Assembly (NCBI GenBank): GCA_025359105.1
Contig: JANYHK010000068.1
Coordinates: 1-64,000, forward strand
Reading direction: 5' to 3'
DNA from: Myxococcales bacterium
GTDB lineage: Bacteria > Myxococcota_A > Polyangia > Polyangiales > Polyangiaceae
Length of the DNA stretch: 64,000 nt
Positions 26,812-35,882 of the stretch are shown here, piece by piece; position 1 is the stretch's first letter, and each line of letters opens with the position of its first letter. Below the pieces are notes generated by a model. The model did no database searches, was not told the DNA's origin, and worked only from the letters and a program-made list of their open reading frames with translations. The position numbers were made by a program, and so were the translations under genes.

Positions 26812-27855
26812 ATGTCAGGTGGTTTTGCAGCGCGGACGTGGTTGGGGACCAGCCTCGGCGGCCGCTACTCCCTCGAGGAGCTCGTCGAAGAGACCGCGAC
26901 GACCACGACGTTCCACGCTGTGGACAAGCGCGTCGGGCGGCAGGTGGCCGTGCGCGTGCTCCGACAGGGCCTCGGGCCCGCTTCCGCAGCGGGCCGCCGC
27001 CTCGAGCGCGAGGCGCGCATGTCGGCCACGATCGGCCACCCCAACGTCCGCGAGGCGTCGGACATGGGCGCCCTCGAGGACGGCACCCCGTACGTCGTCA
27101 CCGAGCTGCTCGCCGGCGAGACGCTCGACGAGAGCATCCGCGTCCAGGGGGCCCACCCCATCGGCGCTGCCCTCGATCTGACGCTGCAGATCCTGTCCGG
27201 GCTCTCCGCCGCGCACGCGCGCGGCCTCGTGCATGGCGCGCTGAGCCCCGAGCACGTGTTCCTCGTTCGTCGGCTCGGCTGCGCGCCGCTCGTGAAGCTC
27301 TGCGCCTTCGGCGAGGATCTGACCGCGCCTGTGCCCGATCGCGCGGGCCCCGGCGCGCACTACCTCGCGCCCGAGCAGATCCGCGGAGGCAACCGCCCCA
27401 CCGACGCGCGCTCCGACGTGTACGCCGCGGGCGTCATCGCGTACGAGCTGCTCACCGGCATGCGGCCCTTCACCGCGCCCGACGCCGCCGCGCTCTTCGA
27501 GGAGATCCTGGGCGCTCCGCTCCGCGACGCCCGAGCGCTGCGGCCCGATCTCGCCCCGACGGTCTCGACCCTCGTCTACCGCGCCATGAAGCGCGATCCG
27601 CGCGAGCGCTTCCAGACCGCCGAGGAAATGCAGCGCGCCATCCGCGCCGCCCAGGCTCAGGCCGACAGCGACGGCGCGTACTCGCTGCGCACGGTTCTCA
27701 CGACCGGCGAGCACGATGCGATCTCGCCCTCGCGCCTCCGCGCGTCCCAGAAGACCGTCGAGAGCTGGGACGACGTGACCGACGTAGCCGGCACCGAGCA
27801 CGCGCCGCTCTCGAGCGCGGGCGAGCAGACGGTCACGATCGTAAGGCCGCGCTGA
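26812..27855 (+). CDS. Ser/Thr kinase-like protein lacking catalytic residues (pseudokinase)
   Basis: The fold of a bacterial Hanks-type kinase is recognisable (VTELLAGETLDESI, YLAPEQIRGG, DARSDVYAAGVIAYELLTG, PRERFQTAEEMQRAI), but the catalytic set is gone: no glycine-rich loop near residue 25, Arg48 replaces the VAxK lysine, H141-G142-A143 replaces HRD, His148 replaces the loop Asn, and A165-F-G replaces DFG. It is expected to bind or scaffold rather than phosphorylate. The C-terminal 50 residues are Thr/Ser/Asp-rich. ATG 26812 has a poor ribosome site; a GTG at 26764 is an alternative. The 3' end overlaps the MATE gene tail by 23 bp. Confidence 0.8.
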   Translation: MSGGFAARTWLGTSLGGRYSLEELVEETATTTTFHAVDKRVGRQVAVRVLRQGLGPASAAGRRLEREARMSATIGHPNVREASDMGALEDGTPYVVTELLAGETLDESIRVQGAHPIGAALDLTLQILSGLSAAHARGLVHGALSPEHVFLVRRLGCAPLVKLCAFGEDLTAPVPDRAGPGAHYLAPEQIRGGNRPTDARSDVYAAGVIAYELLTGMRPFTAPDAAALFEEILGAPLRDARALRPDLAPTVSTLVYRAMKRDPRERFQTAEEMQRAIRAAQAQADSDGAYSLRTVLTTGEHDAISPSRLRASQKTVESWDDVTDVAGTEHAPLSSAGEQTVTIVRPR

Positions 27856-29275
27856 CCCGGCGAAGCCACCGCTTGCGTCCGTACACGATCGCGTAGACGA
27901 CCGCGCTGATGATGTTCGTCGCGGCGACGCAGCGGAAGAGCACCTCGACCGGGGCGTGGAAGACCGCGACCGCGGCGATCGACAGCGGAAACTGCAGCCC
28001 CAGGATCACAGCCGCGTCGATGGCGAACGTCGTCCGCGTCGCGCCGGCGCCGGCCATCGCGTTGCCGAGGACGACGCCGATGCCGAGGCCGACGTAGCTC
28101 GGGGCGACGATCTGCAGGTAGACGAGGGCGATGTGGACGGGCCCCGACTCGTCGTCGAACACGCGCAGGATCGCCTCGCCGCTCGCGAACACCAGGCCCA
28201 CGATGAGAAGGCTCGTCACGACGTCGTAGGCTGCGGTGATCCAGCCGCTCCTCACCGCGCGCGCCGGCTTGCCCGCCCCCAGGTTCTGCCCGACGAACGT
28301 CTGCGCGGCGCTCCCCCAGCCCATCGCGACGAAGAGCGCCATCGTGTCGAGGCGGAACACGAGCCCCATCGCGGTCGTGGCCGTCTGATCCCCCTCGGTC
28401 GTGAACGCGCGCGCGACGATCGAGTTGACGAGGAGCATCGCGACGATGCGGAGCACGAACTGCGCGCTGGTCGGCCACGCCAGCGCCAGGAGGCGCCGGA
28501 TCTCCCCGCCGTCGAAGCCTCGCTCGCCGCGCGCCGGCCACACGATGCCGTGCCTGCGCGCGAGCACCACCACCGTGGGCACGAGGACGAGGGCGCGCGC
28601 GAGGATCGTCGCCCACGCCGCGCCGAGCATCCCCATGCGCGGAAGCCCGAGCGCGCGTGCTACGGGCGCGCCCCAGGACAGCATCGCCGGCGCGGGGCCG
28701 GGGCCGTAGATGAGGATGATCGCGAGCGCGACGTTGAGCACGTTGCCGCCGACGAGGAGCGACACCGGGGTCTTGCTCGAGCCGAGCGCGCGCTGGATCG
28801 TCGTGAGCTGCAAGAGGAAGAAGATCGTGAAGCTCCCGCCCACCATGACGCGCAGGTACCGCTCGGCGACGATAGCGACCTCGCCCTTCGCCCCGACGAC
28901 GTCGCGCACGATCGGCCCTGCCAGACCGACGCCGAGGACGCCGAACACGATCGAGAGGACGAGGACGACGAGGATGGACTGCCACGCCGTGCGCTGGATG
29001 CCGACGGCGTCGCCCGCCCCCTTGTGCTGCGCGAGCAGCGCCGCCGCCGCCGTCGACACGCCGTAGCTGAGGATCGTGCCGAGCGCCGCGATCTGGTCGC
29101 AGATGCCGAGCGCCCCGATCGCAGGTCCGACCTCGGCAGGCGGGAGCTGAGCGACGAGGTACGCGTCGACCAGGTTGAACGTCGTCTGCAGCGCCATGCC
29201 CACGGCGAGCGGCGCCCCGAAACGGGCGACCTCGCGCGCGAGCGGCCCCTCCAGGATGCGGCGCGATTGGGGCAT
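27833..29275 (-). CDS. MATE-family multidrug/toxin exporter
   Basis: 480 residues with twelve membrane segments in two similar halves: ...GAPLAVGMALQTTFNLVDAYLV in the first and ...LAWPTSAQFVLRIVAMLLVNSIV in the second, the canonical MATE repeat pattern. This family exports cationic compounds with Na+ or H+ antiport in the cytoplasmic membrane. Start ATG 29275 removes a spurious N-terminal extension in the same frame. The end overlaps the pseudokinase stop region by 23 bp on the opposite strand. Confidence 0.9.
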   Translation of the reverse strand: MPQSRRILEGPLAREVARFGAPLAVGMALQTTFNLVDAYLVAQLPPAEVGPAIGALGICDQIAALGTILSYGVSTAAAALLAQHKGAGDAVGIQRTAWQSILVVLVLSIVFGVLGVGLAGPIVRDVVGAKGEVAIVAERYLRVMVGGSFTIFFLLQLTTIQRALGSSKTPVSLLVGGNVLNVALAIILIYGPGPAPAMLSWGAPVARALGLPRMGMLGAAWATILARALVLVPTVVVLARRHGIVWPARGERGFDGGEIRRLLALAWPTSAQFVLRIVAMLLVNSIVARAFTTEGDQTATTAMGLVFRLDTMALFVAMGWGSAAQTFVGQNLGAGKPARAVRSGWITAAYDVVTSLLIVGLVFASGEAILRVFDDESGPVHIALVYLQIVAPSYVGLGIGVVLGNAMAGAGATRTTFAIDAAVILGLQFPLSIAAVAVFHAPVEVLFRCVAATNIISAVVYAIVYGRKRWLRRVSAALRS

Positions 29276-29389
29276 GCAGGCTTGATCTACGGGACTCCGA
29301 GGCCTAAATGTCCAATGGTCACGGCGACCGGTCGTAAATAGTGAGTGTCCTAGTTGCCGCCGGGGGGCCCCCGGGGGTAAAAATCCCTT

Positions 29390-30394
29390 GTGACTTCGCC
29401 GACCGAGAAGCCTTCGCGTCGCGAGATGCTGACCCGCGTAGGGGCGGCTGCCGGCGTCCTCGCGGGCAGCGGCATGCTCGGGCGCGCCGTATGGGACAAG
29501 GGCGGCTTCGGCGCGTCCGAGTCGACGGCGCCGCGCCAGGTGCGCGACTACCGCGTCAAGGGCGCGACGAAGGACGTGGCGGAGATCGCCGTCGCGCGCG
29601 GAAAAGCCAAGGACGGTGAGCCTGCGCTGACCGCCGAGGTGCTCGTGAGGCGCGCGGTCGACGCGATGGGCGGCATGGGACGGTTCGTCAGCCGCGGCGA
29701 CGTCGTCGTCGTCAAGCCGAACATCGGCTGGGATCGCATGCCGATCCACGCGGCGAACACGAACCCCGACGTCGTAGGCGCTGTCATCCAGCTCGCGTTC
29801 GAAGCAGGCGCCAAGAAGGTCGTGGTGGCCGATGGCTCCTGCAACGATCCGAACCGCTGCTTCCAGCGCTCCGGCATCTGGCGCAAGGCCTACTCCCTCG
29901 GCGCCGAGGTCGTCCTGCCCGCCGAGCACCGCTTCCGCACGACGCGCATGAGGGGCGAGATCCTCGACGAGTGGCCGATCTTCACCACGCTCGTCGATGC
30001 CGACAAGGTCATCAACGTCCCTGTCGCCAAGCACCACAACCTGGCGAAGTACACGGCGGCGATGAAGAACTGGTACGGCGTCCTGGGCGGCCGCCGAAAC
30101 CGGCTGCACCAGAACATCGACGTGTCGATCGCCGACCTCGCGAACTTCATGTGCCCGTCGCTCGTCGTCGTCGACGCGATGCGCGTGCTCGTGCGAAACG
30201 GCCCGCAAGGCGGCAATATCGACGACACGAAGGTGATGAGCACCATCATCGCCACGGCCGATCAGGTCGCCGCCGACGCCTACGGGTGCACGCTCATCGG
30301 CCAGCACCGCGACAACCTTCCGTACTTGAAGATGGGGCACGAGCGAGGCCTCGGGACGATGTTCTGGGAGAACCTCCGCATGAAGGAGGTGTGA
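29390..30394 (+). CDS. DUF362-domain protein with Tat-type signal
   Basis: The N-terminus SRREMLTRVGAAAGVLAGS is a twin-arginine-type signal (RR followed by a hydrophobic stretch), suggesting export as a folded, possibly cofactor-bound protein. The body matches DUF362: VVVVKPNIGWDR, NPDVVGAVIQLA, KKVVVADGSCNDP, INVPVAKHHNLAKYTAAMKNWYG and a closing HERGLG. DUF362 proteins are usually found beside iron-sulfur redox membrane proteins, as here: the polyferredoxin gene starts 3 bp downstream. GTG start; function unknown. Confidence 0.85.
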   Translation: MTSPTEKPSRREMLTRVGAAAGVLAGSGMLGRAVWDKGGFGASESTAPRQVRDYRVKGATKDVAEIAVARGKAKDGEPALTAEVLVRRAVDAMGGMGRFVSRGDVVVVKPNIGWDRMPIHAANTNPDVVGAVIQLAFEAGAKKVVVADGSCNDPNRCFQRSGIWRKAYSLGAEVVLPAEHRFRTTRMRGEILDEWPIFTTLVDADKVINVPVAKHHNLAKYTAAMKNWYGVLGGRRNRLHQNIDVSIADLANFMCPSLVVVDAMRVLVRNGPQGGNIDDTKVMSTIIATADQVAADAYGCTLIGQHRDNLPYLKMGHERGLGTMFWENLRMKEV

Positions 30395-30397
30395 GCG

Positions 30398-32473
30398 ATG
30401 GCCGCCCAGCCGAAGCCCCATGCCAGCGCGCTGCTCGATCGGGAGAAGATCGACAACGCCCCGGAAGAGCACGCGCACGTCGCGCCGATTCCGTGGCTGG
30501 GGGTGGTGGGGATCGTGCCGGCTCTCGACGCGGCGAACGTGAACGCGCGCCCGCCGGCAACAGCGTCGTCGACCGCGCGGAAGACCACGACCACGACCGC
30601 GACCGCGACCGCGCCGACGACCACGCCGACGACCGCGACCGCGCCGACGACCGCGACCGTAAAGACGACCGCGACCGCCACAGCGTCGCCGCCCGTGACC
30701 CTCTCCCCCGCCAGGACGGGCATCCTCGCGGCCTTCCGTAAGCGCTTCCCGAAGAAGAAGCGGCCGGGGTCGGGGATTCCCGCGCGCACCGTCATCCAGA
30801 GCCTCGTCTGGGTGCGCCGTATCTCGCAGATCCTGTTCTTCGCCGTCTTCATGTACTTCCTCTTCCAGACGGGCTTCCGTGGCTCGTTCGCCGCGAAGGC
30901 GGACACGGCGGTGAGACTGCCGCTCCCGGTCGAGGCGTTCCTGCTCGCGGACCCGTTCGTCGCGGCGATGACGGTGCTCTCGACGCACACGATCTACCGC
31001 GGCCTCCTGTGGAGCGTGGGGCTGCTCGGCCTCACGCTCGTCTTCGGGCGCGTGTTCTGCGGCTGGATCTGCCCGTTCGGGACGCTGCACCACTTCTTCG
31101 GCTGGATTCTTCCGTCGACGAAGGGGCGCGGTGGGCACCGCGTCGAGGCGAACAAGACCCACAGCTACCAGCGCGTGAAATACTACCTGATGTACGCGTT
31201 CCTCCTGGCCGGTGTGGCCGGGAGCGCGGTCGGTGGGCTCTTCGATCCGATCTGCATCGCGGTGCGGTCGATCGGCCTCGGCGTCATCCCGGCTGCGCAG
31301 TACCTCACCGGCCGCGGCCTCGGCGCCATGCAGGACATCCACTCGCGTCCGCTCCAGAGCGCCGCCGATCACACGCAGGACTACCTCGCGCAGACGGTTT
31401 GGCAGAGTCACCAGTTCTACTTCCACCAGACGTGGTTCATCGTCTTCCTGCTGGTCGCGGTGCTCTTCGCCAACCGCTTCATCCCGCGCTTCTGGTGCCG
31501 CGTCCTTTGCCCCCTCGGCGCATTCCTCGGGATCTTCTCGCGCTTCGCGATCTTCGGAATGGAGAAGGACCATTCGAAGTGCACCGACTGCAACCTGTGC
31601 CTCGTCAATTGCCAGGGCGCCGACTCCCCGCAAGGCGGCGTGAAGTGGCGGCAGGACGAGTGCCACATGTGCATGAACTGCGAGACCGCGTGCCCGGAGG
31701 ACGTGATCAAGTTCAAGTTCCTCCCGAACCGGAAGAGCACCGTCGTCGTGCCCGACACGCAGCGACGCACGCTGCTGGCCACCGCCGCCGCCGGCGCCGC
31801 CTTCATCCCTGTGGCGCGCATCGCCGACTCGCTCGACGTCAACTACCACCCGAAGGTGATCCGCCCGCCGGGCGCCGTCGAAGAGCGCGCGTTCCTCGAG
31901 CGCTGCATCCGCTGCGCCGAGTGCATGAAGGTGTGCCCGAACAACGCGCTCCACCCGGCGTTCCTCGAGGCGGGGATCGAAGGGATCTGGACGCCGATCC
32001 TCATCGCCCGCATCGGCTACTGCGAGAACTCGTGCGTCCTCTGCGGGCAGGTGTGCCCCACGGGGGCCATCCAGAAGATCACCGAGAAGGAGAAGCTGGG
32101 GCAGGGCGTGCCGCCGATCAAGATCGGCACCGCGTTCTACGACCACGGGCGCTGCCTGCCGTGGAGCATGCAGACGCCGTGCATCGTCTGCGAGGAGTTC
32201 TGCCCGACGTCACCGAAGGCAATCTGGGTCGAGGAGGTCGACGCCGAGGTGCGCGACGACAAGCCCGGCCCCAACGGCGAGCAGCCGGCGATGAAGAAGG
32301 TGCACCTTCAGCGCCCGCACGTGGACCCCAACCTGTGCATCGGCTGCGGCGCCTGCGAGAAGGTGTGCCCGGTGCAGGATCAGCCGGCCGTCTACATCAC
32401 GAGCGTCGGCGAGACGCGCAGCAAGACGAACGTGATCCTCCTCGAGAACACGAACTACAACCAGAAGAGCTGA
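30398..32473 (+). CDS. NapH/NosR-like membrane polyferredoxin with many 4Fe-4S motifs
   Basis: Residues of about 60-110 are a Thr/Ala/Pro low-complexity linker. A membrane core of four to five helices follows, with the paired cysteine loops of NapH/CcoG-type proteins (FCGWICPFG and WCRVLCPLG). The C-terminal half holds 4Fe-4S motifs: CTDCNLCLVNC, CHMCMNCETACP, CIRCAECMKVCP, CVLCGQVCP, CIVCEEFCP and CIGCGACEKVCP. It should relay electrons across the membrane, probably to the upstream DUF362 partner; donor and acceptor unknown. Length of 691 is long for the family because of the linker and extra clusters. Confidence 0.87.
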   Translation: MAAQPKPHASALLDREKIDNAPEEHAHVAPIPWLGVVGIVPALDAANVNARPPATASSTARKTTTTTATATAPTTTPTTATAPTTATVKTTATATASPPVTLSPARTGILAAFRKRFPKKKRPGSGIPARTVIQSLVWVRRISQILFFAVFMYFLFQTGFRGSFAAKADTAVRLPLPVEAFLLADPFVAAMTVLSTHTIYRGLLWSVGLLGLTLVFGRVFCGWICPFGTLHHFFGWILPSTKGRGGHRVEANKTHSYQRVKYYLMYAFLLAGVAGSAVGGLFDPICIAVRSIGLGVIPAAQYLTGRGLGAMQDIHSRPLQSAADHTQDYLAQTVWQSHQFYFHQTWFIVFLLVAVLFANRFIPRFWCRVLCPLGAFLGIFSRFAIFGMEKDHSKCTDCNLCLVNCQGADSPQGGVKWRQDECHMCMNCETACPEDVIKFKFLPNRKSTVVVPDTQRRTLLATAAAGAAFIPVARIADSLDVNYHPKVIRPPGAVEERAFLERCIRCAECMKVCPNNALHPAFLEAGIEGIWTPILIARIGYCENSCVLCGQVCPTGAIQKITEKEKLGQGVPPIKIGTAFYDHGRCLPWSMQTPCIVCEEFCPTSPKAIWVEEVDAEVRDDKPGPNGEQPAMKKVHLQRPHVDPNLCIGCGACEKVCPVQDQPAVYITSVGETRSKTNVILLENTNYNQKS

Positions 32474-32520
32474 GCGGTCCTCGCGCGCCCCCGGCGCGTT
32501 CGTGCTATCTGCGCGAGCGA

Positions 32521-33936
32521 ATGTCCGGTCACCTCGTCGAACAAGCCGCAGCGCGGCCGCTCGCTGTCCTCGTCTCCGTTCAGCTCCCCGACGTCGACGA
32601 CGTGCAGCACGCGGCCGATCTCGCCGAGCTGGGCCGCCTCGTGAGCACGCTCGGATACGACGTGGTCGGCACCGTCTCGCAGAAGCGCGAGGCCCTCGCC
32701 GCCGCGGCGGTGCTCGGAGAAGGGAAGTTGAAGGACCTCGCCGCGTTCACCGGCGGCGACGGCGTCGTGCCGTCCGCGGCGAAGGAAGTGAAGAACAAGG
32801 CGCGCGAGCGCTGGAAGAAGGAGGCGGCCGACTCCGACTCCGACTCCGACTCCGACTCCGACTCCGATTCCGATTCTGACTCCGACTCCGTCTCCGACTC
32901 CGACTCGGTCGCCGCCGGCAAGGCCACCGTCGTCGTCGTCGATCACGAGATCACCCCCAGCCAAGCCCGCAACCTCGAGAAGGCGACCGGCGCCCAGGTG
33001 CTCGACCGCACCGGCGTGATCGTCGACATCTTCCACCGCCACGCCAAGAGCCGCGAGGCGCGGCTCCAGGTCGAGATCGCGCGCCTCAACTACGTCGCGC
33101 CGCGCCTGCGCGAGTCCACTGGCGGCAAGGAGCGGCAGCGCGGCAAGGGCGCGGGCGAGGCGGCCATCGAGCTCGACCGCCGCAAGATCCGCGATCGCAT
33201 CGCCGAGCTGAAAGAAGAGCTCGCGGCGATCCAGAAGCAGCAAGACAACCGCCGGTACGCCCGCCGCGATCAGCTCCGCGTCGCGCTCGTGGGCTACACG
33301 AACGCCGGGAAATCCAGCCTGATGCGCGCGCTGACCGGGAGCGAGGTGCTCGTCGCCGACAAGCTCTTCGCGACCCTCGACACCACCGTGCGCGCGCTCC
33401 ACCCCGAGACGAAGCCGCGCCTGCTCGTGAGCGACACCGTCGGCTTCATCCAGAAGCTGCCCCACGATCTCGTCGCCTCGTTCCGCTCGACCCTCGACGA
33501 AGCGCTCGAAGCGTCGCTCCTCCTGTATGTCGTCGACGCGTCGGATCCGACGCACGAGGCCGAGCTACAGGTGACGCGCGACGTCTTGAAGGAGATCGGG
33601 GCCGACGTCGTTCCGAGCAAGGTGCTCCTGAACAAGATAGACCGCCTCGGTCCCGACGAGCGCGCGGCCCTTGCGCGCGTGCACCCCGATGCCATCCAGC
33701 TGTCCGCGCACGATCCGGCGGACATCGCCCGCTTGCGGCAGACGATCATCGACCACTTCGAAGCGGCGATGACCGACGAGGAGCTCACGATCCCGTACGC
33801 CAAGCAGGCGCTCCTGGGCACGGTCTACGAGAGCGCGCGCGTCCTGGCGGAGCGGTACGACGAGACCGGAACCCACCTCAAGGTGCGGGCGCTCCCCGCC
33901 GCGATCGCCCGCTTGCGTCGCGCGTTCGCGTCGTAG
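32521..33936 (+). CDS. hflX: GTPase HflX with an inserted Asp-Ser repeat
   Basis: HflX layout: N-terminal glycine-rich/HflX domain, a helical hairpin (about residues 180-240), then a GTPase with G1 GYTNAGKSS, G3 DTVGF, G4 NKID, and the HflX-specific QKLPHDLVASFRSTL switch region. HflX splits stalled ribosomes in heat or other stress. Unlike relatives, an acidic (Asp-Ser)n stretch of 26 residues (two DS-like segments with one VS) is inserted at about 104-129, encoded by 13 GACTCC-type hexamers (32830-32907). The insertion sits in the N-terminal domain, away from the G motifs. Confidence 0.93.
   Translation: MSGHLVEQAAARPLAVLVSVQLPDVDDVQHAADLAELGRLVSTLGYDVVGTVSQKREALAAAAVLGEGKLKDLAAFTGGDGVVPSAAKEVKNKARERWKKEAADSDSDSDSDSDSDSDSDSDSVSDSDSVAAGKATVVVVDHEITPSQARNLEKATGAQVLDRTGVIVDIFHRHAKSREARLQVEIARLNYVAPRLRESTGGKERQRGKGAGEAAIELDRRKIRDRIAELKEELAAIQKQQDNRRYARRDQLRVALVGYTNAGKSSLMRALTGSEVLVADKLFATLDTTVRALHPETKPRLLVSDTVGFIQKLPHDLVASFRSTLDEALEASLLLYVVDASDPTHEAELQVTRDVLKEIGADVVPSKVLLNKIDRLGPDERAALARVHPDAIQLSAHDPADIARLRQTIIDHFEAAMTDEELTIPYAKQALLGTVYESARVLAERYDETGTHLKVRALPAAIARLRRAFAS
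32830..32907 (+). repeat. Hexanucleotide tandem repeat (GACTCC)n in hflX
   Basis: Thirteen consecutive six-base units, nine exact GACTCC copies plus GATTCC, GATTCT, GTCTCC and GACTCG variants. The six-base period preserves the reading frame, so copy number may vary without disrupting HflX. Confidence 0.95.
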
Positions 33937-33948
33937 AGACTCCTCGCC

Positions 33949-34386
33949 ATGGGCAAAGGCGCCGTCGACATCGAGGCTTCGATCCGCGCGCCGATCGCGC
34001 GGGTGTTCGAGCGGCTCATCGACCATGAGGGGATGGCGAAATGGCCCGGCATTGGCGCGTGCCGTCTCGTCAAGGAGGGGACGCCGCGCAACGGCCTCGG
34101 TGCCGTTCGCCGCATCAAGGTCAGCGGCATCACGCTCGACGAGGAGGTCGTCCACTACGACGCGCCGACCGCGTTCGACTACGCGATCATCCGGGGGCTG
34201 CCGGTCGATCATCACCGCGGACAGGTGCGCCTGGCGGAGACAGGTGGCGCTGTCCGGGTGACGTGGTCTATCCGGCTGTCGAGCCGCGTCCCGCTGCTCG
34301 CGCAGCTGACGGCGCTCGGTCTGCGCCGGGGGCTGCCCAAGGCGCTCGCCTACCTCAGGGCGGAGCTCGAGGGCGTGGGACCGTAA
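33949..34386 (+). CDS. SRPBCC-family (polyketide cyclase/START-like) protein
   Basis: 145 residues with the START/Bet v1-like pattern: opening VDIEASIRAPIARVFERLIDHEGMAKWPG, then alternating strands and a C-terminal helix (LRRGLPKALAYLRAELEGV). Members bind hydrophobic ligands or act as cyclases/dehydratases; this is not assignable to a specific enzyme. Starts 12 bp after hflX, so possibly co-transcribed. Ends overlapping the convergent kinase gene by 37 bp. Confidence 0.8.
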   Translation: MGKGAVDIEASIRAPIARVFERLIDHEGMAKWPGIGACRLVKEGTPRNGLGAVRRIKVSGITLDEEVVHYDAPTAFDYAIIRGLPVDHHRGQVRLAETGGAVRVTWSIRLSSRVPLLAQLTALGLRRGLPKALAYLRAELEGVGP

Positions 34387-35882
34387 GGGTTCGGAGCGGC
34401 GAGATCGCGCGGCGGCGGGGCGTGCACGACGGGGCGCGGTCGAGGGCGCTCGACGCGAGGGATCGCGCGCGCCGGGGCGGGGAGGAGGTCGGGCAGCGCG
34501 ACCTCGGGGAGGACGCCGCCCATCTCGGCGGCGGGCTGCTGGACGCTGGTGGCGAGGACGCGGCGCGCGATCGTGTACGACGTCGCAGGATCGGCGGTCG
34601 AGAGGAGCGCGATCGTCGCCACGAGCGCGAGCGCTGTCGCCACGGACGCGAGGATCCGCTTGGTTCGCGAGATGTGCATGGACCACGCCGAGCGGGTCAC
34701 CCGTGCCGACCATGTGGACCACGTGGCGGGCGGCGCAGTCATGAGGCTGGTCCGGATGCTCGGGTCGGGGGCGACGAGGCCCGATGGCACCGAGTCGGGA
34801 TCGGCGGACATTGCCCGCGGAATGCTCGTCGTGATGCGGACGCCCGAGGCCTCGTCGAGCGGCTCGTCGGCCGGCGGGCGAGTCTCCTGCAGCACGCGGT
34901 GGCGCGCGTCGAGGATGTGGCCGACGCAACGCCAGACGTGCTCGCCGACCTGACCGTGCGTCGCGGGGGCGAGCCCGCCCTCACGCGCGGCGATCTCGAG
35001 CGCGTCGGCGAAGGCGCGCGCGCTCGGCCAGCGCGCGTCCGGGATCTTGTCGAGAGCGCGCATGACCACGGCGTCGATCTCGGGCGGCAGCCCAGGGCGG
35101 AGCGCGCTCGGCGCCTCGGGCGTCATTCCGATCACACGCTGGAGTGTCGCGACCTCGCTCGCGGCGCGGAACAGGCGCCGCTCCGTCAGCGCTTCCCACG
35201 CGACGACGCCGAGCGCGAAGACGTCGCTGCGTGCGTCGACCTTGCCGCGGCGCACGCACTCGGGAGCCATGTACGCGATCTTGCCTTTGAGATCGCGCCC
35301 GTCGGTCGCGCCGGCGGTCGCGCGCAGGATCTTCGCGACGCCGAAATCGGAGAGGCGCGCGACGCCGTCGGTCCCGACGAGCACGTTCTCCGGCGATACG
35401 TCACGGTGCACGACACCGAGCGCGCGGCCGCGATCGTCGGTCAGCGTGTGCGCGGCCTCGAGGCCTGCGGCGGCGTCGAGCAGGATGCGCAGCGCGATCC
35501 GCGGATCGAGCGGCTGCTTGCGCGTCGCCGACAGCAGTGACGAGAGAGCGCCGCCCTGCACGTAGTCCATGACGAGGATGAGCTCGTCGTCGAGCTCCTC
35601 GATGTCGTGCACCGCGACGACGTTGGGGTGATGGATCTGGGAGGCGACGCGTGCCTCCGAGCGGAACATCCGCGCGAAGCCCTCGTCGTGGACGAGGTGC
35701 TCGTGCGCGCGCTTGAGCGCGACGAGTCGCCGGAAGCCCGCGGGCCCGCGCAGGCGCCCGAGGTACACCGTCCCCATGCCGCCCGAGGCGATCCGCGCGA
35801 GCAGCTCGTAGCGCGAGCCGGGCGCGAGCCTGTCCCGTGAAGACAGATCTTTCTCGTTTGGGGCGATGTTTACGGCGGTCAA
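34350..35882 (-). CDS. Ser/Thr protein kinase with C-terminal membrane helix
   Basis: Complete Hanks-type kinase at about residues 15-290: glycine loop GGMGTVYLGRL, VALKRAHEH lysine, HRDVSPENVLV, SDFGVAK, AYMAPE. A linker follows, then one membrane helix (about 415-435, ILASVATALALVATIALL) and a Pro-rich outer tail. The frame runs to 35960, but that would overlap the upstream gene by 82 bp; TTG 35882, which overlaps its stop (TTGA), gives a coupled start. A start at the longer ATG cannot be excluded. Last of a three-gene leftward group behind the sigma-54 activator. Confidence 0.87.
   Translation of the reverse strand: MTAVNIAPNEKDLSSRDRLAPGSRYELLARIASGGMGTVYLGRLRGPAGFRRLVALKRAHEHLVHDEGFARMFRSEARVASQIHHPNVVAVHDIEELDDELILVMDYVQGGALSSLLSATRKQPLDPRIALRILLDAAAGLEAAHTLTDDRGRALGVVHRDVSPENVLVGTDGVARLSDFGVAKILRATAGATDGRDLKGKIAYMAPECVRRGKVDARSDVFALGVVAWEALTERRLFRAASEVATLQRVIGMTPEAPSALRPGLPPEIDAVVMRALDKIPDARWPSARAFADALEIAAREGGLAPATHGQVGEHVWRCVGHILDARHRVLQETRPPADEPLDEASGVRITTSIPRAMSADPDSVPSGLVAPDPSIRTSLMTAPPATWSTWSARVTRSAWSMHISRTKRILASVATALALVATIALLSTADPATSYTIARRVLATSVQQPAAEMGGVLPEVALPDLLPAPARAIPRVERPRPRPVVHAPPPRDLAAPNPYGPTPSSSALR

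Noticed and set aside
29360-29374. CCGGGGGGCCCCCGG palindrome before the DUF362 gene, considered as terminator or operator
   Set aside because: Simple G/C palindrome with no loop, no T-run and no match to a known operator; likely chance in GC-rich DNA.
27833-32146. Very long antisense open frame (1,437 codons) over the DUF362 and polyferredoxin genes
   Set aside because: It is the upstream, stop-poor extension of the MATE frame, opposite real genes in GC-rich DNA. The MATE gene starts at 29275.
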